Below, in pieces: positions 1 through 13,600 of a DNA stretch of 64,000 bases. Position numbers and translations under genes: made by a program. Within the stretch, counting starts at the first letter, position 1, and the number at the start of each line of letters is the position of its first letter. A model generated the notes under the pieces. It did no database searches and was not told the origin of the DNA. It worked only from the letters and a program-made list of their open reading frames with translations. Origin of the DNA: Parelaphostrongylus tenuis. Taxonomy: Eukaryota > Nematoda > Chromadorea > Rhabditida > Metastrongylidae. The stretch lies in the NCBI GenBank assembly GCA_019055375.1, contig JAHQIW010007390.1, positions 124,001 to 188,000 on the forward strand, read 5' to 3'.

Positions 1-195
1 CAAGTCGGAAGCCCGGTTGAGGATCCGTCGCCGAAATCCATTCCTTGGATACGACATCGTGAAGACCTGAAAAAGCTCTTGCAAGGTTACATCAGGAAAC
101 CCAGGAGTATCATATGCACGACCAGCAATATACCATTTGAAATACGTGCTGAGGTCCACACAACTAGTGAAGACGGACCATTTAAGTATGAGTAA
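1..195 (+). CDS. possible 3'-terminal exon of a gene starting before the window
   Basis: Frame 1 is open from the first base to a TAA at 193-195, giving 64 residues. The peptide is hydrophilic and mixed in charge, with stretches such as SPVEDPSPKSIPW and REDLKKLLQGYIRKP, and ends GPFKYE. It has no start codon of its own that would explain it, so it would be the C-terminal exon of a gene running in from the left. No family is recognised and no canonical AATAAA follows closely. An open run of this length at a window edge can occur by chance, and the true splice boundary is outside the view. Confidence 0.35.
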   Translation, partial: QVGSPVEDPSPKSIPWIRHREDLKKLLQGYIRKPRSIICTTSNIPFEIRAEVHTTSEDGPFKYE

Positions 196-956
196 ATAAG
201 ATCGTAATATTACTGCTTAAACCCAATCTTTTCAAATCACGATTTTGTCAGAAATGTTGTACCTTCTGATATCCTCAGTGTTCTCAGAAAGTTCGTGCGA
301 TTGGCCCATATAAATGGTGTCCAGCGACTTTTTTCGTAACAAATGGAAATTTTCGGTAGTAATCGGCGACCCTAAAAGGTTTATGTGATCTGTGTATGTT
401 GGCGCAAGCGATGCTTATTTCTATCTGTTTGTTTGTGCCAGTCGGTAATGATTTCTGATTTTATCAAACTTGTTAGGTCACCGTGTTCTAGTGGACACCC
501 CGCTTCCAAGGTCGTGACATGCGGGACCGTGCACCATCGTGTGTTTCACAGTCACTGTACATTGTCCAGCATATGTCAAGGTTACGGAGTCGGACGACAG
601 AATTACGATCCTGTATCGGAAAACCCTTAACGATCGCCTGATTGGGCTATTAGGTTATCTGATCGTCGCTGATTTTCAGAGTATTGGTTGTTCACCTGCT
701 CGATTTGAATTCCTCTTCACGAAACGACATTTGCTTCAAAAAGCTTGTACCAGTATGTGGTAGAATTGACAGTTCTTAGTGTAGCATCCTGCGATATGTA
801 GATATGTTCTGTTTTTCACATTAACTGAATTAGTGAGATTGAAATCTACTGCGACGGCTGCAGATTTTATCAACTGAATCTCTAATGCCATTAGCGAAAA
901 AATCTATAGTACTGCTAGGTGTCTTCCTGTATTCTATAAAAAATCGCCTGTTCTTA
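196..956. other. intergenic, nothing recognised
   Basis: Only short chance ORFs are present (for example 385-630 and 539-763), with no splice structure, no repeat and no RNA gene. Confidence 0.5.
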
Positions 957-1271
957 CTATTTATATTTAATTCTTGTTATTCTTAACAAAATATGACGCA
1001 AGATGATGAAATAATGTTTGGCTGCAATATTTTGAATTGCTGAACAAATCGCTTGTTCTTCGCTCTTCGGTCTGTCGAGCGGTGATTGGTACGGACTCCA
1101 ACGGTGAGAGTTGGCAAGATACTGGACGACATAAATCGTTTCCGGCGCCGCTGGACAACAACCATCGGCCAGCCGTGTTGGATTGCTGCCAATTCCCGTG
1201 TACTTCGTGAGAGAAAAAGCAACGAGAATGGCCACTAAGGCCAGCAATTTGCACAGATTCGTTGGCACTTT
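957..1271 (-). CDS. possible exon encoding a membrane or signal segment
   Basis: On the minus strand a frame is open from just after a TAG at about 1272-1274 to a stop at 957-959. It begins with a hydrophobic stretch (LCKLLALVAILVAFSL) that would be a signal peptide or single membrane helix, followed by a polar part containing CCPAAPETIYVVQYL. The first codon of the open stretch is not ATG; GTG is the earliest start-like codon, so a free-standing gene is unlikely. The preceding bases (TTGTTGTCTAG) could be a 3' splice site, which would make this an internal exon. The region from about 1040 to 1270 is GC-richer than its surroundings and is open in all three minus frames, which weakens the case. 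No family recognised. Confidence 0.25.
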   Translation of the reverse strand, partial: KVPTNLCKLLALVAILVAFSLTKYTGIGSNPTRLADGCCPAAPETIYVVQYLANSHRWSPYQSPLDRPKSEEQAICSAIQNIAAKHYFIILRHILLRITRIKYK

Positions 1272-1536
1272 CTAGACAACAACTGTCTCTCCAGTGACCT
1301 CTTCACTTTTGGGAGGCGGAGTTAACATCAGGCTCTTTTCTATGGAACACTGGCCGCGTTGATTGAATGTGTGCATAGAAAACTTTACCTAATGAAACAC
1401 CATTACTCCTTGTCCAGTTCGCTCACCGTTCGAGTCTTTTGAAGATCACCGTTCGAGTCTTAGGAAGGTCATGTCAGTGTATTCAGCGTTTCTCTTGATG
1501 AGCAGACTTGAGTTTGTTGAAGTAGATTATATTGAG

Positions 1537-1600
1537 TTTGATAAAAATAAAGACTGACGTGTTGGCGATTTCGCCTTCTTCAGAATCTAGAAAGGTCAAA
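1537..1600 (-). mobile_element. Penelope-like element 3' tail (solo fragment)
   Basis: Read on the minus strand, the segment runs TCTGAAGAAGGCGAAAT, then CACGTCAGTC, then an AT-rich TTTATTTTTATC tail. The same order (CTCTGAAGAAGG, GAAACGTCAG, AAATAAAG) ends the clearer Penelope-like remnant at 43988-44722. No coding part is attached. Confidence 0.35.
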
Positions 1601-4600
1601 ATGATTCGCAATCTACTTAGTCAAGTGCTCTCAATCGCCTCAACAGGAAAATGTGACAAATAAATTATTTGCTATCAAGGAACTAGCATCTGCTCATCAA
1701 GAAAAACTGAACTCTTCAGTCAATGCCAAAGTTAATAGATAGTCGGCCCTATGTACCAACTCGATGCAATTCTGTCTGGCGTACGTCGGCAGTGAATGTT
1801 GCTACATCTGTTTGCAATGTATTGAAATGTATGCGCGCTGCTTTCTGCATGCCTACTAGTTTTGATGATGTCTACCTACCACTAGTGTAGTTTGAAGGAT
1901 TCAGAAACTCTTCTCAGTCGTTCTGCACTCTCTTTTCAACTTTCATTTCTGGAGTTGCTTCCAAATGATTATCGAATGTTCTTGGATTTTGTACATGATA
2001 AAATCAAATATATTTTATATTCATACTAATTCCGTCTACTTCCACTCTACGTCCATTACTGTTTGATCGAAACTCTAGGAATATTAATATAATAGACTGT
2101 TGAGATGAATGGAGTCTAATGTTATTAACACTCAGCTAATCTTTGTAATATTTCATAGCAGCGCTTGAAAGTCTTAAACGTTATGAAAATTTTGATGTAA
2201 TTTTGACGCCTTAGAAGAAAATGAAATGGATTTTGTTGTTTACATGTCATTAAAATGTGTTAATGAGTTTTTACGTCGTAAGAGCACTTTTTATATTGAT
2301 CGATCAAAATGTGAATTTTTGCTGTCCAAAATATGTCAAAGATTTAGTAGTGCGAATTAGCAAACATTGATTTTACCAGCTAGTTTCCTTTTTTGACTTA
2401 CACGTTTGCGTATCTTTGACCTTTCGTTCTTAGTCGTCCTGGTATTTCGTGTGCAATGCGATGTAAATGAAGAAAGAATTGGATTAATACCCATCTCTAA
2501 AAACGTCTCCAAATTTCGAAACTATTTGACGATGATTAAATTTTGGTGAGTTAATTCAGTACACTTGTGAATCTAAATGGAAACAATGAAAAGTATGATC
2601 CACAAGATACTGAGGCATCAGCAAAATTTGGAGTGTAAAGTGGCCTCGACTTAGCGATTTCCCTTTCCTCTGACAAATATCCTGCCGATTTAGGCAGTAC
2701 ACAGAAAGCTGAGATCGTTATTTCATCTGAATATAGGTCGTTGAACAACTGTACAATTAATAAATCATGTGCACATTAATTCCGTGATGCCTTTAATCTC
2801 TTCGTTTTTCCTCTTTACCTTGGTCATATTGTTCCAATGCCGGATGGACAGTGTACAAAAATGACTCATGCGACTAATGCACAAGACAAAAATTTCTTCT
2901 ATGAGTCTGTAATGCTGTAAACTTCTGAAAATAGCCTTATGATCGAGAAATCAAGATCGGTAATCGAAAGAGGTGCTTGAAATGTTAAGTGTTGGTGGTG
3001 ATTTGAGTGGAAAGCCTAAATTTGAATCCATGAAAGTGATTTGTTAACTTGGCCAATATCTGCAAAATTTGCGAATATACATATCAATTTAATGAATTTA
3101 AACTTAGAAATCAGAAAATAATGATCTATTATGAATACCTTTCTCATTTTATTATATTATATCACATGTAGTACAAAGTGTGACGCTTGTCTAATTTGAT
3201 GTTTATCGCTTTTTCCGTTCAAAATGTATCAGCCTCATTCGTTCACAGTGTTTTTAGTGTTCTTCGATTGACGACCGTAGTTTCGTCACAATTTCATGCT
3301 ATGTCACTTCACGTTAAAGGTTTTTATAGTTTAGTTTGCTAGAGATTCTCAGAGCGTTATGAGTGCACATTGCCCAGTTTATGCGAAGTGCACTCTTGCA
3401 CACTTCCTGCTTGAGCGGTAAGAACGGGAAGTTGAAAGTGCGGAAAGCGTGCATTTTCAAATTGCAAGAAATAATGTTCTAGATGGTACTGCTCCTCAGT
3501 GAGTGCCTCTTGGTATGATTCGTCGAGGTGAGAATCAATTTCTTGTCATATAATAAAAATCAAGCTATTTTGAAAGCTGACAATTATTGACTATGTTCAT
3601 AGCGAGGTTTAAATTCAGTCTATTGAAAGGATTCTATGTATCCATTGCCATTCCCAATTCATTGATTACAAAAGGGTGATAATACACTATGACGTGCTAT
3701 CACCATGACGTCTCCTCATCCTCGTTATGAAGTATGGCTCAGTGTGAAGAGTGTGGCTCTGATGAAGCAAGGTATAGCGCCGAGGCGCACCTAAGCCACT
3801 GACGTAGCAACGTTAAAAGGCTTAAACATCCTCAAAGAAATTAGGACTTCTTATTTAACATGAATTTGAAGTAAAATTATGCCTTGCTGTCATCATAATC
3901 TTCTACTCAATTTTTTTTTGAATCAAATTGTTTTTCTTATTTTTTACATTGCATGTCAAGTGAAATGAACTACAGGTTTTATGTAATGCTGAAAATTAAT
4001 TACTCCACTTTGGTGACCCGAATTCGGAAGTTGTGCCGAAAGGCGTTGCGATGTCGTCATCACAAGCAGTCATTATCATAAATTTCTATGAATCTTAGCT
4101 TTTGTTTCCTGAACTGAGTTCTTCTAAAATGGGGCGTTCTTTGGTTTTGGCTTACTCAAGCGAACGTGCTTAACCAAACGTTTAAATGAGATTTCGGACT
4201 TGTTCTGAGTTTATATCATCTTACTGACTCTACTGAATTATCCTGCTGGAGTGAACTCTTGCGTATATATCACTCAACACAAAAAAGAATAGCTCCGTTA
4301 CAATCTGTCGGCAAATTGTTTGTGAAGGATTGTTGGAAACTGAACTGAATATGAATAATTACTTCACTCAGATATTGTCAACCTTATATTAAGAATATTG
4401 TGAAAATGCTCACTACATTTTAGACTTTGTTTGCAAACTTCAGAGTTTATCAACTTTGCTGTTGGAGTGTTTTTGAGGTTGTACAGCGACGAGCAGTTGT
4501 CAGAGATTGCAGGTTGTTACTCTGCATGTTTCGATGGGTGTTCTCTACGCATTCATTGTGTTCAAAAATCATTTAGTGATTTGCGAAAACTATTATTTAT

Positions 4601-7600
4601 CCCTGAAGTATACCTGGTAATACACCAAGGAAGGAAGGTAAAACGTGAGAAAGCTTCAAGAAAACAATCTGAATAGTTCCAGTTTCTCCAGTACTTCATA
4701 AATTATCAAATTAATTATGAACTCTATATCCTTGTGCATATACATGTTTCGTTATCAATTTTCTCTCACATTTCTTGCTTTAATCAAATTTCTTACGGAT
4801 TTTTCAGAAATCTAGTTTAACACTTCCATATCTTATCTTCTTTGGGTCAGTTTAATATTGTTCATGGTGAGTTTCGAAGCACTCACTTGTAGCTGCTACG
4901 GTTTATCTTCCTTTATTCTTACCTGTCCATACTTCTTTGAGCGTTTTCAATCTAGAATTTATAAAGGTCGAAAAACCGTTTGCTCAGAAACTCAGAACCC
5001 ACTTTATTCGTAATGACAATGGGCAACGTACGATTTGTAATTTTGTTCCATGGATTGTTTTCGAATTTACGCGCCTAGAAGCAAGTTCATCTTTGAGTTT
5101 CTGGCGGGAAGTCATGTGCTGGTTTTTATGGTTTCGTCGTCGTGTTACACTCAGAACGACGGTTTCAAAGCGGTATTAAAAGTCCAAAAGCTTTTCGCAA
5201 CTCCACTTCTCTGTCCAGTTTCAGATATCCTAATATGTTTAATGTGATGTCGGATTTGGTCATATGCGCGTAGTTCTTCCTTGCGGCGGCATCCCATATG
5301 CTGGTGATCTTATATAGTTTCCCACAACAGTTTGTAACAAATCCCCAATCACTTTGGTTTTTCCTGCCTTCACGACTTTTGTTGAAATCACAATCTACCT
5401 CATAGTCAAAACTCTTCAGAGGACAATCATTGATAGAAGAGCCAAGCATTCATTTTTATAGTTCAATAACATACTGCAGAAAACATGAATAGTTTGCTGC
5501 CTAGGAGAAACGTATGATTGAGGTAGCAACCTTCTATAATCTACACGGCAAACGTGATTCTAGAGAAAAGCACACCCGATTAGCAATGAACAAATCCAGA
5601 TGTGAAACGATGTTTCGATGTTAACATCGCACCGAGCACACCGATGTCACCTTTCTTTAAAAGCATTAGGAATCTCTTTAGTTGGTGACCTATGAAAACC
5701 TTGTCATGTGAAGTATGACAGTTTCATCGCTCAATATTAGCGGCACTGATTTTGTCGTTGTCAGTATTGTCGACTGGCGTAAATTCAGTACAAAATTTCT
5801 CGTCTTCTTTTCATGCCTTCCACTTTCTTATTGCAAGAAATTCATTACTATCAACATATACTCACCAATGTCGGCAGTTATTGAGCGGTACTCGATGAGA
5901 TTTTGAATTTTTTTGAAGGACTAGTTTTTATTTAGAAGCCTTTCCATATGTAACAAGCCGCCCTGTGAAACTTCTCCTTGCGCCTCATCTCTTAGATCAC
6001 TATTCAATTTCTAATAGAGAAAGTCGTCGCTGTTGGATAGGCAAAACTATCTAAATAGTGCATTTCACCTATATGAATGAAACGATTTCTGCCAAAAAGT
6101 AGCTAAGTCTATTTTTTTTCTTGCTGCTAACATCGTCCCATCTTTTCCAACGGATTAAATTACCATGTTCTTGCAAAAATGCGCCTCAACCACCAAATGA
6201 AAAGAAATTTAATCATCATGTGAAAGGAGTCAAGCAATTCACAACGAATGCATTTTTAAAGATACCTTTTATCTTATTACAACTGGCGCGATGGAGTGTT
6301 TCCGGTGAAAGAATATGACATGCTACTGGAACCATTGAAAATCTGCTGAGCATCCAGTTCTCAATCCAATGACAAGTTCTGAACGTTTATCATGAAATCT
6401 AAGGAAGTCGAAAAAAAGATAAAACTAGTAGCTAGATGTTCAAAACATAAAGGCGGTTCGTCATCAACTGCATCTCTAAAAACGTATCAAGTTTATTGAC
6501 TCACAAGCACGTGACTACCACTTAAGCACAATCATTCTAGAAGCATTACCCAACAAAATGAAGATTTACATAGCCTTTTAGTTGAAAATAGGTAGCAGAG
6601 ATAAGCTGCGTGAGTTCAGCTCGAAGTGCTCACTCAGAGTTCTTTGGATGAGAGTAGCGTTACCACCTTCTCAATCCATGTCTTAAGCTATATGAACGGC
6701 GTACGATTTTCATTTTAACGGGGAACTAAGGTTCGTGAATTATAACTAAGAACTTTTTAAAGTTTTGAAAGCTTTGAAATTTTACCTAAATGGATCACCC
6801 CGATTTACGAGATCTGTTGAGTATGGGCAACGTTTTAAGAAAAACTCTCATGAAAAGACTGCAAGCGTTATGGATTTTTCAATCTGAACGAGAGGCTACT
6901 GCCGCCTAGTTCACTTACCCTAACCTACATGCTTACAAGTCCTCTGAACTTTGTAGCAGAAGAGGAAGTCAATACTCTAACCACATCTTGAAAATTTAGG
7001 TACAATGTACAGAGAATCTGAAGCTTATAGACGCACTTAACATTTTCGTAGTTGGGCTTCTCTAGGAAATGTCCTTTGCGGCGCTACGTAGTGGTTCTCA
7101 GTAGTTTGACCTTGACTGGATAGTTAATCACTGCAATAAGTGGCAGGTATGCAAAAAGATCGTTAACTTTTATCCTCAAATAGACATCTTGAGCGAGAAC
7201 TTCAACTAGAGGATCCGACGCAATTGTAATCGTATATGCCGCGAATGAAATAAGAATGAAGTTCCTGGTCAATGATTCAGATTATTTGGTGATTCCCTAT
7301 AGGTGGAAACTTGATGACGTTTTACCATCGATTTTTAGGAGAAATTTCGCTAACTAAGGAGCATAAAAAATAGAAAGTGTACTGATGCTCAAAATAGTCA
7401 TCATATAGGCCGATCATTCGCAAGTCAGCCCTTAAATTGTGACATAAACCCGGCTTTTGTGAGGCGTATCCTATCTGTAGGTCTCGTTTTCACGTATTTA
7501 GCGCAGGAAGGCAGCAGTGCCGTCATAAAATTTATGCTAAAATTAAGAAGTTCATAAACCCTTTCAGAATCATTGTCTCTCATCAATACAATACCAAAAT

Positions 7601-10600
7601 TTTGTTTCTAGCTTGTTATTTGATAGAAAGCTACCTGTACATCTTGTAGTCGCCTGAAATTGGTTATGAGAAAACGATGGCTTTCACTGCCGTGATTTAT
7701 ATTGTTGTGCTACCTCAGAACAATCTGTTAGGAAATAAGACCACTCATATTCTCCGTTGCAAAGAAAAGCTTAGTCATTGGCCGAATAGAAATTCTCCAT
7801 AACTCTCAACTTGCTTTTCGAGTGTTTTGTTTACCTGTTCGAGAAGAGCGAGCATTTCCATTTTGTTTTTAGTATAGTCTACGAGAGTTACCAAATCGGC
7901 ATAAATTCAACGAAATTCGTGTGACCCTATTCGTGATGTCATTCGTTCGATGTCCTCCACTTGGAAAATTAGGTCGATACTTCCATAAAATCTTTCGGCA
8001 CGATCGTCATAGAATAATAGATGCAAGAGATAAAAGCTAATGAAACAGGATAAAAGATGTTCTGATAGTTTCCAGTGACATGTGCTGGTGACGGCAGTAA
8101 GCGACTTTTAGAAGGCGCCATGATTGCCTGGTGTAATGAGTAGTGTAGGGTTGTTGACACGATAATAAATTTTGCGCAAAACTTGGGGAAATTAACAAAG
8201 CATTAGGAACACTGAAACAAACTAATGTAATCAATGGTAATTGAGAAATTCTGCAGTTCGATGTACTTCTAGTACCATTCTGATATTAGCACTGTAACAT
8301 AGTCCTGGATTTCATTAAGCTTCATTTGCCTTGGTTTTTGTTCTACATGTCTTTGAAGCCTAGCTGATGGCTGGTGTATTCTCCAACCTTGTGACCTCGT
8401 TCACACGCACGCTATCGACGTGTTATCGAGTCGGACAGTAAATCGCAATAAAATGTATTTGATCGGAGGTGACATTCATCGTCCCGTCTCTCCCCATTTC
8501 CCCCATGTTACGATTGGAAAACAATTTTTGCTCCTATTCAAGATTTTGTCTCTGACTGATGTTTACTTTCTTTTCGGAAAAATTTTTGGTATAGGAGTAC
8601 ATTATTAGGAATCATCTCAAAAAGGCTCGCTTTCATTATCTGTAAAAGGTATTGCGTTTATTTATTACAATATTTTCCATCTTCTAGTCATTGGACGATT
8701 CACATAGTACAGCGGTAGCGCGTTCTTTGACGATGCTCGTCATCGTTGGTCTGATTTTCCGCTTCGAGCTAACGAAGCACACCGACATTAGGTGTCGGCG
8801 AATTGATACAAGACTACTCTAGTGAGATTGAAAAAACACAAATTTGATGCAATGATACTACCTCTAATCACTCTATAAGGCAAACACGCATAATTTTATC
8901 TTTAAGATCTTTGATGATGTCGTTCTCATGTCTCATCCCTAGTTGCTGATCGAGGCCGAACGGTTTACTTATTCTAGCTCTGACACCCACAATCGAACGT
9001 GACTTCGAATATTCGAATTTGTTGGGCATATCTTGAAGAATAATATTTTTGTATTCACATGTGCGTCTCACATTTCGCAACAATAGAACGACGAGTAGAG
9101 AAATTTCAGACATTCACTTCGTCGTTTTATCAATACAGTTTTCTTTTTTAATGAGATTTCACTGGGATACTCTTCTTCTCTCTCCTTTTCCCAACACTCA
9201 CAATGCTTTAACCCTCCATAATCATTCATAAACCGAGTGAAACAAGATGAGGACTTCTTCGAAATTCACCTTTTATTCGTTCAGAAATTTTCTTTTGCTT
9301 TGAAGATGTCACGCATTAGTATCCACATTTTATCTAATATTTTTATAAATTATTCAATATTTTTTTGCCGGGAAAGGTTGAGATCGTTCGCGCAGATGTG
9401 TAGCTGTGTCGTTGTTGGCCTCAACCGGAAATTGTAGGGTAGGCTGGCAAGATTTTTGTTCATAGATACACTAAAGACTGGTATAGCATTCTTCAGAAAT
9501 ACAGCGAACAGGAAAAAACACTTTCTACGTTGGACACCGTGTTGCATTTGTTAAGAAGGAAGCAGCTTCAAAAATTCGTGACAAAGCTCAAATCATAGAA
9601 AAAAAAATTAAGAGTTACTGTATAGGTCCTTGTATTCAAAGAAATCTTGATAATTTGAACCTTATTGATTAATCGTGTTTTAGTATATCAATCTGATCCA
9701 CTTCCAAGGTGATTTGCATCTTTTCTAATTGCTGCTGCTGTTACAAGCTATCGACTATCATCACACTCCTAGCCTCATTTCGCTTTCTGATCAAAGGCCC
9801 GACGAGTGATAAATTTGTTAGCACATTGCCTACGACAGATTTGATGCCATTGGTTTCCTTTGTGTTGTACGCGGTGTTTTCTCCACTCTTCCATCCATCA
9901 CACCTTCCGTTTGTTACGCATACATAGTATGTTCTTCGAAGGTATACGATGCAATTTTTGGTTGACGTTTTCTTATATTAAGTTCCAACCAAGATCACGA
10001 CGAAGTTTTGACATCAATGGAACACCATCTGATGTGTAATATCTCGGTTTTATATTTTTTGAGAGAGGATGGAGACCATATTGTCTTTATCGTGCAATAT
10101 CTTTCAGCAGCCTCATTATCATTGCACAGTAGAGGGCAGAGTGAGTCTAGTGAGCACAATCTCGTTTTCATAAAATGTCTACGGATTTCTAACCGGATCA
10201 ACGAATTGCTTAGCATGTTTCGGTAGGCTAGAATAGAAGTGGTTAGTCCATTATCCTCCAATAAACCCAATTGTTTACATTCGTTGCGCTGAAGTTATTA
10301 TTCATACAGCCAGTTCTCAATTCCTTCATAGAAAACCTTTCTTCCTATTGAAACGTTTTGTTTCGCAAACAGTGAGTCTTACTATATTCCTATGTGGTTA
10401 ACTACAAATTGTGAATTACAATTTGGCGTTTCTTTCTGACAAATTTAAGGGGATGTTATATGATAAATTTGACGGTAATAGTTTCAAATCGACAAAATTG
10501 AGTGGTGTTTCATTAGAGCTTTCCTACAATATACATCTCAATGGTAAGTCGATATCAGATTTCTGCAGTTTTTAAGAGGAAAATATCCAAGATCTTTGAA

Positions 10601-13600
10601 ACTCAGTCCACTCCTGCCTGTGGTGGATAAATGAGTACATTCAAACTAGGTTATCCACTTCCAAAAATTACAAAGAAGCTCGCCTATTCAGCACTCTGTA
10701 AAATTATACAAAGAGGGCAATTTCCAAGACATACTCTCAAGTTCAGGAAAGTCGAACATTCTCGTCAGTCGAGAGTGCATAACAACAAAGCAGGAAAGAA
10801 TTGCGATCCGTACAATTAAAAATGAGTCATACGTTCTTCAACTGAAGGCAAATAGTGACATAATCATCAAAAATTAAGAAATATTGTAAGGAGGTTAAAC
10901 AAGTAATAGCTGTGCAAAGCGTTTCTAAATACAAGCTGAAATCTCTTTTTCACGTCAGTCACTAGGAGATGACTTTTTCTTTTGAAAAAGTCAAAGCGTA
11001 AGTCAGACTAATTTACCTCATCAATTATTGCCCAAGCTGAATCCGCAGTCATGAATTTCACGTTTCGAAATGGAACATTGCGATAACGTGAATAAGATTG
11101 GTTAGAGCAATAACCATTTAGTCTCACCTTACTTATTCCACATCCAACAAACAGTGTAACGTTTTTTTTTTCTCTGGGATTGCTAGAATCATAGCTGTTT
11201 TTACGAGGTTCTCGTGAACATTTGCTTTGCACATGATTTACTGAGTAGCAGACAAGCCTACGTCGATTCCCGTCTGGATGTATTTTTGTCCAGATTTAGG
11301 TCACGCTTTGAAGTAATCTAAGCAGTTTTTTTCCACTGCCCTTGGAATTAGTAAGTTTGAATGTTTAGATATTTCCGAAATTTTTCTGCATGGTTGTAAA
11401 CGAATGCATGTTGTTCTCTCAGTGCTTATGCATTGCATGAAAGCGTCTTATTTTCTCTTTGACTCGTGAACTTTCGACATTGTCACACAATATGTTTTCA
11501 TAGCTAGTGATTTTTTGATGTTGTTAATTTTTGTAATTTTTATGAATCAAAACGTATTCTACGACTTTGGTACGTGAAGGGATTCATGAATTTAGATCAG
11601 GTGAGGTGGCAATCTTTCCAGCAGGAGCTACACTAGTCCCATAACTTCTCTCCTGATTTTCATGCAATTTCGGACAACTCAAACCTAAAATAATATTGCG
11701 GAAAGCACGTAAATTAGAAATGTTGAATAAAAGTCAAAAGACAGCAAGAAAACTATCGAAGAGCTTCTAGTTGATTCCATGAGTTTCAAAACGGTCAGTA
11801 CACATGGTGTAATGGATCAAAACACCCTAGCGATATACATGCTCGTTGGCTTGACCGCATTTCTCAGACCCTTTTTCACATGATACCTCATCACATCTGC
11901 TACACGATTCCCCAGAACCATTCTATTCGCTTCTCGCATTCGTCCTGCACAACGATCTCTCTACACTTTGCGTGATGTTCCGAATGCTGCTTCACGATGT
12001 CGTCATGCCTCCTCAGTTCCTCAGTAAACAACGTCTTCTATCATAAATACAAAGTTTGTTTATAAGCTCGAGCGACTCGTATAGACAAATTGCCCTTGCG
12101 TAAACTGCTATAGCCAATGTGAACTGATAATCGCTATGAAGATTTTCATTCAGATGGAATTTCATAACATGTGAGCAAAATCCGACGTATCGGTTAGATT
12201 GTTATAAGATGGTGTCAGCGATAGATATGAATATTTTGACTGTTTGTCTGACGCGAGAAATGTAAGCACACAATGGTGGAGGCGACAATGATTCAGCGAA
12301 TAAATAGCACGAGGGTTTCATTTCGGCCATATATGAACGAATCGTTGCTAGTCTCCCGTTCACATACTATACTATAGCATTCTTTAGCGTTACATAAGAA
12401 ACTTTATTCAATCTTGATGATCAATGCGATTGAACGATATGTGTCAGTTTTTTGTGTCTCATATACTTTTAGACAATTATATCATCATAATTATAATGAA
12501 AATTTACAGGCCATAATATTTTTTTTGTGAGTAACATAGGCTCTAATATAATCCTACAAATGTCCTTATTCGTAATTCTTCACTAATTATAAGCGGATAC
12601 TTTTTGAAAATGACTATATAAATTGTTATATATTATTAGTGTATATTACTGGATCCCTGCGCAAAACTGATAAAACAAAACTTAGACGTGATTTGCTCAC
12701 TACTTCTGCTTATATTGCTTCTTCAATTGTTTCTCTAGAAAACATACTTTTTCTTGTTAACAGATTCCCGACGACTTCGATCATGAAGAATTTGGCCAAC
12801 AATCAATCGTTCACTTATGCGCACTGAAATTAGTGATGAAATGTGATGATTTACTAATCAGCAATCAGTGTAAGTACGGGAAACTGAATTTTCAAGATCA
12901 CTGTACTGTTTTCGGTTGGAAGACGAAACAGTGGTTATAAGGGCTGAAAAGTGCTTCAAATGATCCTGAATTTGAGGCAGTAATTTTCACGCACACGTTG
13001 AAGCCAATACATAAATATCCTAAGTGTACGTGATCTCTATAGGAGTCATGTACCGCTAATATGCTATTTTTGATGCAGAAGTTAAGATAGTAGCAATTAG
13101 ACTTCCGTTATCTAGAGAACTGGATGAAAATGAGCGACTAGAAAATTTCAGAGTGATGCAGGCTATCAAGAGCAAGGTCCTAGTGCGAACTTCTCACCCA
13201 GCACCCTCTTGGAATCAATCAACGAACGCCTCACGGAACACCTTAGTCGGGTTCCTGCGAGATTATATGGTGATTTGCCCGAATAGTATTCTATGTCATT
13301 CATAAAAAGAACAAAATCATCATGCAACAGTCGAAAAAACACGCGAGATATTCAGAGACGTTCACGGAGGATTCATCAGAGGAACGAAGCGAGTTCTGGA
13401 AATGCTCGAATCCGCCCAGTAAAATGTGGTGAAGGGTCGTGTGAAAAAAAATAGAAATATCGTTAAATTTTTAAAGTGATTTTTTCCGTCATAATCATAA
13501 ATTTGAACCTTTGTTACCGAATTTTCAGTTTAGTTCATATTCCTTAGGTAGTAGTCTCACAGAGTTAGGATCTATTGATGTCATTTTGGAGTATTGTGAA

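Noticed and set aside
8708..8800. Possible tRNA at an A-box-like AGCGGTAGCGCG
   Set aside because: No B box or T arm at the required distance, and no cloverleaf can be drawn.
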